From the NCBI GenBank assembly GCA_910584915.1, contig CAJUDM010000014.1, positions 1 through 64,000 of the forward strand: 64,000 bases of DNA. Reading direction: 5' to 3'. A program made the position numbers and the translations under genes. Every line of letters starts with the position of its first letter. Positions within the stretch are counted from its first letter, which is position 1. The stretch comes from an uncultured Lachnospiraceae bacterium. GTDB lineage: Bacteria > Bacillota > Clostridia > Lachnospirales > Lachnospiraceae. The notes under the pieces are model-generated. The model was given only the letters and a program-made list of their open reading frames with translations, made no database searches and was not told the DNA's origin. Positions 59,946 to 64,000 of the stretch are shown piece after piece.

Positions 59946-60845
59946 TTATCTCCCTGAAATATGAATCCAACTGCCCCACAATTTATCATATTTTGAAGGT
60001 GTGATTTTTTCTATTCCACATCCATGCGCAAACGTCAATTCACCAAAAATAATTTTTTTATCAATATAATAAAAATCAACCCGAACCATAGGAAAATCCT
60101 TTGATAAAATCCTCGCATATTCCAACATTTGTTTCAGACATTCCGGTTTTTCCTGTTTTTTCTCTCTGTTTCGTGGATATAAAACGCTTACCGGAATATC
60201 CTCCCAATCAACACTATAAAAATTTCTTGTGTGTTTTCTCCCTGTATTGCGATCAAAATCGACCTGTATCATTTTAGGTTCTCCACCAAAACAATGAATT
60301 TTATAATCCAGCAACTCTCCACTACTATCTTCCAAATACTTTTCACATATAATACGCGGCTTAATATGGCAATAAAATAGTTCTCCATATTTATAGCCAT
60401 AATTTTCTTCCTGCCATTCTCGGATTTTTTTCTTTTCCCTCTTCCAATCAAATTCAGCTTTATTCTTACAAAATACATTATATCCAGATCCGTGTACGCA
60501 TTTCAGGACAAACTGATTCGGTAATATATCAATATCTATCTCATCTACATTTTCATACACTCCATATAAAGTATTCAGTAAAAAAACCAACCCCTTCTTC
60601 TCAATATATCTTCTTACATTATACTTGTCTGCACACAGTGCCATAAATCTGTTTTGTTCAGAATGCAACATAATATATCTGATTTTTTCCGAATATGTTT
60701 GGGGATCTTTTAAATTTAGATTTTTTCCCGTATATCGTTTATATTCTTTCTCATTGACATATTCAGGAAAAATTTTTATAACAGTTTCTCTTACAAAATC
60801 ATTTATCTCTTTATGCAGCTTTCTCATCTTTTTGCTGACGTCCAT
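59946..60845 (-). CDS. TupA-like ATP-grasp ligase, 299 aa
   Basis: Matches the ATP-grasp family of TupA (teichuronopeptide biosynthesis), often found in polysaccharide loci where it may add an amino acid or other acyl group. Motifs: Y-S-E-K-I-R-Y, A-L-C-A-D-K-Y-x-V-R-R-Y-I, F-V-L-K-C-V-H-G-S-G, L-D-Y-K-I-H-C-F-G-G and V-R-V-D-F-Y. ATG 60845 has GAGGGTG; an ATG at 60872 overlaps the preceding gene. Confidence 0.9.
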   Translation of the reverse strand: MDVSKKMRKLHKEINDFVRETVIKIFPEYVNEKEYKRYTGKNLNLKDPQTYSEKIRYIMLHSEQNRFMALCADKYNVRRYIEKKGLVFLLNTLYGVYENVDEIDIDILPNQFVLKCVHGSGYNVFCKNKAEFDWKREKKKIREWQEENYGYKYGELFYCHIKPRIICEKYLEDSSGELLDYKIHCFGGEPKMIQVDFDRNTGRKHTRNFYSVDWEDIPVSVLYPRNREKKQEKPECLKQMLEYARILSKDFPMVRVDFYYIDKKIIFGELTFAHGCGIEKITPSKYDKLWGSWIHISGR

Positions 60846-60865
60846 ACCAAACACCCTCAATCCAA

Positions 60866-61816
60866 TTAACATCTCACAAAAGTGGGCTCTTCAACTAATC
60901 CAAAGCGATCAAAAAATCCTCTCTTTTGCATCGTTTTATACAGCTGATCCAAAACCATTTTTCCTTCTAAAAATCTTTCATGTGTTTCCATACAGCATAT
61001 TCTAAAAGGGGAGAATTCATCAAATGTTTCCATAATTTCATTCATTACTTCAAATTCAGCCCCTTCAATATCCATTTTAAGAATATCTATTCTTATATGC
61101 CCTAATTCCTGCATTATTGTTTGTAATCTTTTCATTTTCACTTCAAGTAAGCGCCCTTTATCTACTGCCTTATGCAAAATCATAGATCCCGATACATATT
61201 CTGAACGAACAGGCAAATAGAAATTTGCCTGTCCATCCCGATTGGAGAGACCAACCGGATAAAAATGAAACCGGGGATGCTGATACAATCCATTATTTTT
61301 CACATATGTAATAGCTCTTGGTGTAGGATCAAACGCATACACTTCTGCTCCTCTTCGTATAGCTTCTTGACTAAACGACAAGTCTTCCCCTATACCAAAA
61401 GAATAAATAATTAAAGAATCAGCATTACTATATGTTTGAGGTATATAGAAACCACCGTACTCTGTTCCCCACCTTTCACAATCCGCTGTAAACTCTATGT
61501 GATGAACATTATTCATGTCATGTGCTACCAGTAACTTTTCCATCTCATCCGCACATTTTCCACTAATACATACGATTGCATCTCTATATACATCACAGGC
61601 CTCTTTCAATCCTATAACAGGAATACCCCCCCAATAATCAGCCTCTTCCTTATTCTCTGGCACAGTTTCTACAAACGCGACAACATCCTTATTCCTTCCA
61701 TTTGCTATAAGATTTCTATACACTCTTTTCCCATATTTTCCTGCTCCATAAATCAAGATTTTTTTCGTCCCTGAGATTAATTCCGCATCATTTTCTATAC
61801 TGCCAACGTAGTTCAT
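60866..61816 (-). CDS. FkbM-type methyltransferase with N-terminal IYG module, 316 aa
   Basis: Residues about 15-115: the module (I-L-I-Y-G-A-G-K-Y-G-K-R-V, then A-F-V-E-T and A-I-V-C-I-S-G). Residues about 140-310: FkbM SAM-dependent methyltransferase with Y-S-F-G-I-G-E-D-L-S-F, V-G-L-S-N-R-D-G and D-I-L-K-M-D-I-E-G-A-E-F-E-V. It probably O-methylates a sugar. The start has AAGGGAAAA. The module on a methyltransferase shows it is not specific to glycosyltransferases. Confidence 0.9.
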   Translation of the reverse strand: MNYVGSIENDAELISGTKKILIYGAGKYGKRVYRNLIANGRNKDVVAFVETVPENKEEADYWGGIPVIGLKEACDVYRDAIVCISGKCADEMEKLLVAHDMNNVHHIEFTADCERWGTEYGGFYIPQTYSNADSLIIYSFGIGEDLSFSQEAIRRGAEVYAFDPTPRAITYVKNNGLYQHPRFHFYPVGLSNRDGQANFYLPVRSEYVSGSMILHKAVDKGRLLEVKMKRLQTIMQELGHIRIDILKMDIEGAEFEVMNEIMETFDEFSPFRICCMETHERFLEGKMVLDQLYKTMQKRGFFDRFGLVEEPTFVRC

Positions 61817-61996
61817 ACCGTTTTCCCTTCTCCAATCCTTTTCATCAAATTTTCTAATATTACAAAATATTTTTCAGATTCTAAATCCCTGACTATTTCT
61901 GTGTTCTTCTGCCTATTACTATTACTTCTTTTTATTTTTCAAACTGTCTGATGAGCCACGTTATCCACTGTAAGAATTGAAACATAAATGGCCACT

Positions 61997-63127
61997 TCAT
62001 AGATCAATAAAAATACGTTCTTCACTTATTTGATATTTTTGAATCAGGCGATTTTTTATTTTGTTCGTTTCTTCCAAATTCTCAATTTCAATTATGATTT
62101 GTTCAAAATCATACTTCAATATTTCTTCTTCCCTTATAATTTTTTTACCCTCGAAATACTTAAACTTCTTGAAAGAGTCTATAAACGCCTCCACTGTCAC
62201 TTTCTGTAATAAATTCTTTTTATTTCGATTATATAAATTCCCAGTTCCCCATATTAAGACCTTTGTGAATCCGTCTTTATGATAATAGTCACCATACAAT
62301 TCTTGAAATGCATCCCGAACCTTTTCATCTATTTTCACCATGGGAAGTCTGTATATCTCGATGTCTTTCTCCTGCATCTGCGAATTTGCGATATCACTCA
62401 CTCCACAGTGCTCTCCGCTACCGTCACAACCAACATTTGCAATCAACGATTGATACGGATTGATGCACAAACCATTATCTGCAATTATCTTCAAGCTCCA
62501 AAAAACAGCCCATGAGTTTATATTCCCGTTAATATTTCCCAATAGGATTGGAAGTGTATCTCTTCCTCCCCATTGTGACAATCTTTTAGAAGCTTCTTCA
62601 TCACTTCTTATGTCATTCAGCAAATCATAATTTCGTTCAAATTTCACCCACCTGTCTTTCCATGTTCCCCATCCCCAACTGGAAATTCTCCCACAAAAAT
62701 ATGCATCATATATCGCAGACTCTACATAAATTGGCCATGCATAACCACTCACGGAATATACATTTTTCTCTTTTGCATACTTTTCAAAACACTGTAGCAT
62801 AAACCGCATAAATCCCGGCATCGGCACACAATCATCTTCAAGTACAATCACCGCATCATTTTCAGTAAAAACATAATCAATTCCCGATACAATGGACTCT
62901 GCCAAACCTTTATTCTCCTTTGAAATCTTTATTTCCACAGGACAAAAATCCACTTTTCGGATCAGCGCATTGACTTTTTCCCACTCATCCCTATATTCTT
63001 CACTTTTTAAACCATCTTGAAAAATATAAAGTTTTTGAGGCAATATCGTATTTTGCTCTAATGCTTCCAACACTTTTGCTGTATGTATACTTCGATTATA
63101 TGTAAATAGAATTGTCGCAATATTCAT
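61997..63127 (-). CDS. GT-A glycosyltransferase with C-terminal IYG-like module, 376 aa
   Basis: N-terminal GT-A domain (about 1-260): A-T-I-L-F-T-Y-N-R, V-L-E-D-D-C-V-P (metal motif), and S-S-W-G-W-G-T-W-K-D-R-W, typical of transferases that add to branched surface glycans. The C-terminal part (about 285-376) is a diverged module: V-L-I-W-G-T-G-N-L-Y, A-F-I-D-S, then I-I-I-E-I. ATG 63127 has GAGGGTG. A gap of about 180 bases to the next gene holds no ORF. Confidence 0.88.
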   Translation of the reverse strand: MNIATILFTYNRSIHTAKVLEALEQNTILPQKLYIFQDGLKSEEYRDEWEKVNALIRKVDFCPVEIKISKENKGLAESIVSGIDYVFTENDAVIVLEDDCVPMPGFMRFMLQCFEKYAKEKNVYSVSGYAWPIYVESAIYDAYFCGRISSWGWGTWKDRWVKFERNYDLLNDIRSDEEASKRLSQWGGRDTLPILLGNINGNINSWAVFWSLKIIADNGLCINPYQSLIANVGCDGSGEHCGVSDIANSQMQEKDIEIYRLPMVKIDEKVRDAFQELYGDYYHKDGFTKVLIWGTGNLYNRNKKNLLQKVTVEAFIDSFKKFKYFEGKKIIREEEILKYDFEQIIIEIENLEETNKIKNRLIQKYQISEERIFIDL

Positions 63128-63138
63128 TGTTTACACCC

Positions 63139-63618
63139 TCATAATTTATTTTGATAATCATAGGCATCATAAATCAAATCTTGTAGCGCAATCATATTCC
63201 TAATTCCTCTCCCCTTCAGATCGGTCATAATTTCTTTCAAAGCTCCCACTGCAGTGACCACGATCATAACCCCTTCACCACTCTTTTCTGTCAGTCGGTT
63301 TACAGGGATAAGTGGAATTCCTTCATAAAATCCACCCTTCGCACCAATCCGCTTATCTGTAATCCCCAAAACTTCTATTTTACTGTCTTTTTTTGCGCAT
63401 TCATCCATCAATCTCAGTGCCAAATCCGTCACGCCATAAATTATAATCCCGGTAGTCCCTCGATCATACAGAGGTGCTAAAACCGAAACATTTTTGTTCA
63501 GCAAATATATCCATTTATTTGCAATATGAAATTTATCCGCATCCACATTTCCCATCATTTCCGCCTTCCTTACAACCGCATCGATTTCTTCCATAAAAAC
63601 GGAACCAAGCTTTTCCAC
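63139..63618 (-). CDS. Free-standing IYG module protein, 159 aa
   Basis: A helical N-terminus (about 1-40) with N-K-W-I-Y-L-L-N-K-N, then the module: I-I-I-Y-G-V-T-D-L-A-L-R-L, G-I-T-D-K, I-P-L-I-P and V-M-I-V-V-T-A-V-G. No catalytic domain and no membrane anchor. It begins with GTG (63618) preceded by GGGAG, overlapping the end of the asparagine-synthetase-like gene by 49 bases; an ATG at 63594 is an alternative. Confidence 0.78.
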   Translation of the reverse strand: MEKLGSVFMEEIDAVVRKAEMMGNVDADKFHIANKWIYLLNKNVSVLAPLYDRGTTGIIIYGVTDLALRLMDECAKKDSKIEVLGITDKRIGAKGGFYEGIPLIPVNRLTEKSGEGVMIVVTAVGALKEIMTDLKGRGIRNMIALQDLIYDAYDYQNKL

Positions 63619-64000
63619 ACAGTTTCTCCCATTGCAAAAGTATGCCTTTCACTTTGATAAAACGCCTCCACCTCAATTTGGACATCCAGTGGATTCAACA
63701 ATCCACATTCATGAAACTCCCTTGAATGTATCGTATCCAAAATAAACTCTTTCCAGGCGCCAAGCATCCATTCTGTCATTGGCGAATTAAAGCCGATTTT
63801 TGTCTTCCGATACATAATCCTTTTATCCATAAAAGGTGCTGCCATATCCCTGATAATTTTTTTGCTGTATCCACCATTTATTTTGGAATGCCATGGAATG
63901 GAAAAAGCAAAACTGACAATCCTGTAATCCATAAACGGCATCCTAATTTCAAGCCCATTTCCCATTCCATACCGTTCATAACAGCGCAGTATTGTTGGCA
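63570..64000 (-). CDS. Asparagine synthetase-like protein, C-terminal part (cut by window edge)
   Basis: The C-terminal end of a glutamine-hydrolysing asparagine synthetase-type protein; the frame stays open to the window edge, so the N-terminal amidotransferase domain lies outside. Visible motif: G-N-G-L-E-I-R-M-P-F-M-D-Y-R (the usual S-M-A-x-x-x-E-x-R-x-P-F-L-D block), then F-N-S-P-M-T-E-W. In glycan loci such enzymes amidate a carboxyl group, for example of a uronic acid. That role is inferred from context. Confidence 0.88.
   Translation of the reverse strand, partial: PTILRCYERYGMGNGLEIRMPFMDYRIVSFAFSIPWHSKINGGYSKKIIRDMAAPFMDKRIMYRKTKIGFNSPMTEWMLGAWKEFILDTIHSREFHECGLLNPLDVQIEVEAFYQSERHTFAMGETVWKSLVPFLWKKSMRL

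Overview
The window looks like a chromosomal segment of a Clostridia member, most likely Lachnospiraceae. Reasons: Gram-positive ribosome-binding sites before nearly every gene, the block pyrH-frr-uppS-cdsA-dxr-rseP, a bactofilin with a polysaccharide deacetylase, a YjjI/YjjW glycyl radical pair, a BMP-type nucleoside ABC importer, a vanG-type cluster and an Rpn/PD-(D/E)XK remnant. No rRNA, tRNA, complete insertion sequence, integrase or CRISPR array was seen. Most genes lie on the minus strand. Positions 1-49 kb have moderate GC; from about 50 kb to the right edge the DNA is clearly more AT-rich.

Region 1 (1-11.6 kb) is accessory. It holds several acidic proteins of unknown family, a small Xre-type regulator, a VirD4/TraG-like ATPase without membrane segments, a ClpP-like protease, a DUF2075 helicase with a nuclease-like N-terminus and a secreted CAP-domain protein. 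Two regulatory motifs recur. One is a sigma-A promoter with a conserved spacer (three copies). The other is a 15-bp palindrome placed 19 bp before a -10 element (three copies). They suggest one regulon.

Region 2 (11.8-19 kb) is a vanG-type D-Ala-D-Ser cluster in two units: vanRS, and vanG-vanXY-vanT. A bidirectional terminator and a 27-codon holin-like toxin ORF lie between them. Both units have promoters with TTAA-type direct repeats phased at 11 bp, as expected for VanR control. A GH25 lysozyme and a Crp/Fnr regulator follow on the plus strand.

Region 3 (22-30.6 kb) pairs the glycyl radical enzyme YjjI and its activase with a nucleoside importer and a nucleoside hydrolase. Region 4 (30.8-42.1 kb) has a PilZ protein, a GGDEF response regulator, the isoprenoid/phospholipid/translation block, a bactofilin, a deacetylase and argJ. 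A 41-bp tandem palindromic array sits between dxr and rseP. Region 5 (42.3-44.8 kb) is one gene fusing a glutamate-cysteine ligase-like domain to an ATP-grasp domain.

Region 6 (45-64 kb) is a surface-glycan locus. A probable CDP-polyol trio (epimerase, cytidylyltransferase, polyol-phosphate dehydrogenase) is followed upstream by glycosyltransferases, a FkbM methyltransferase, a TupA-like ATP-grasp, a DUF362 protein and a partial asparagine-synthetase-like gene cut by the window edge. Ten proteins here carry the same Rossmann-like module (I-Y-G-x-G-x-x-G), N-terminal, C-terminal or alone. Separately, at least five otherwise ordinary enzymes across the window contain in-frame low-complexity inserts, often tandem repeats. 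These two patterns and the region 1 regulon are the most novel observations.
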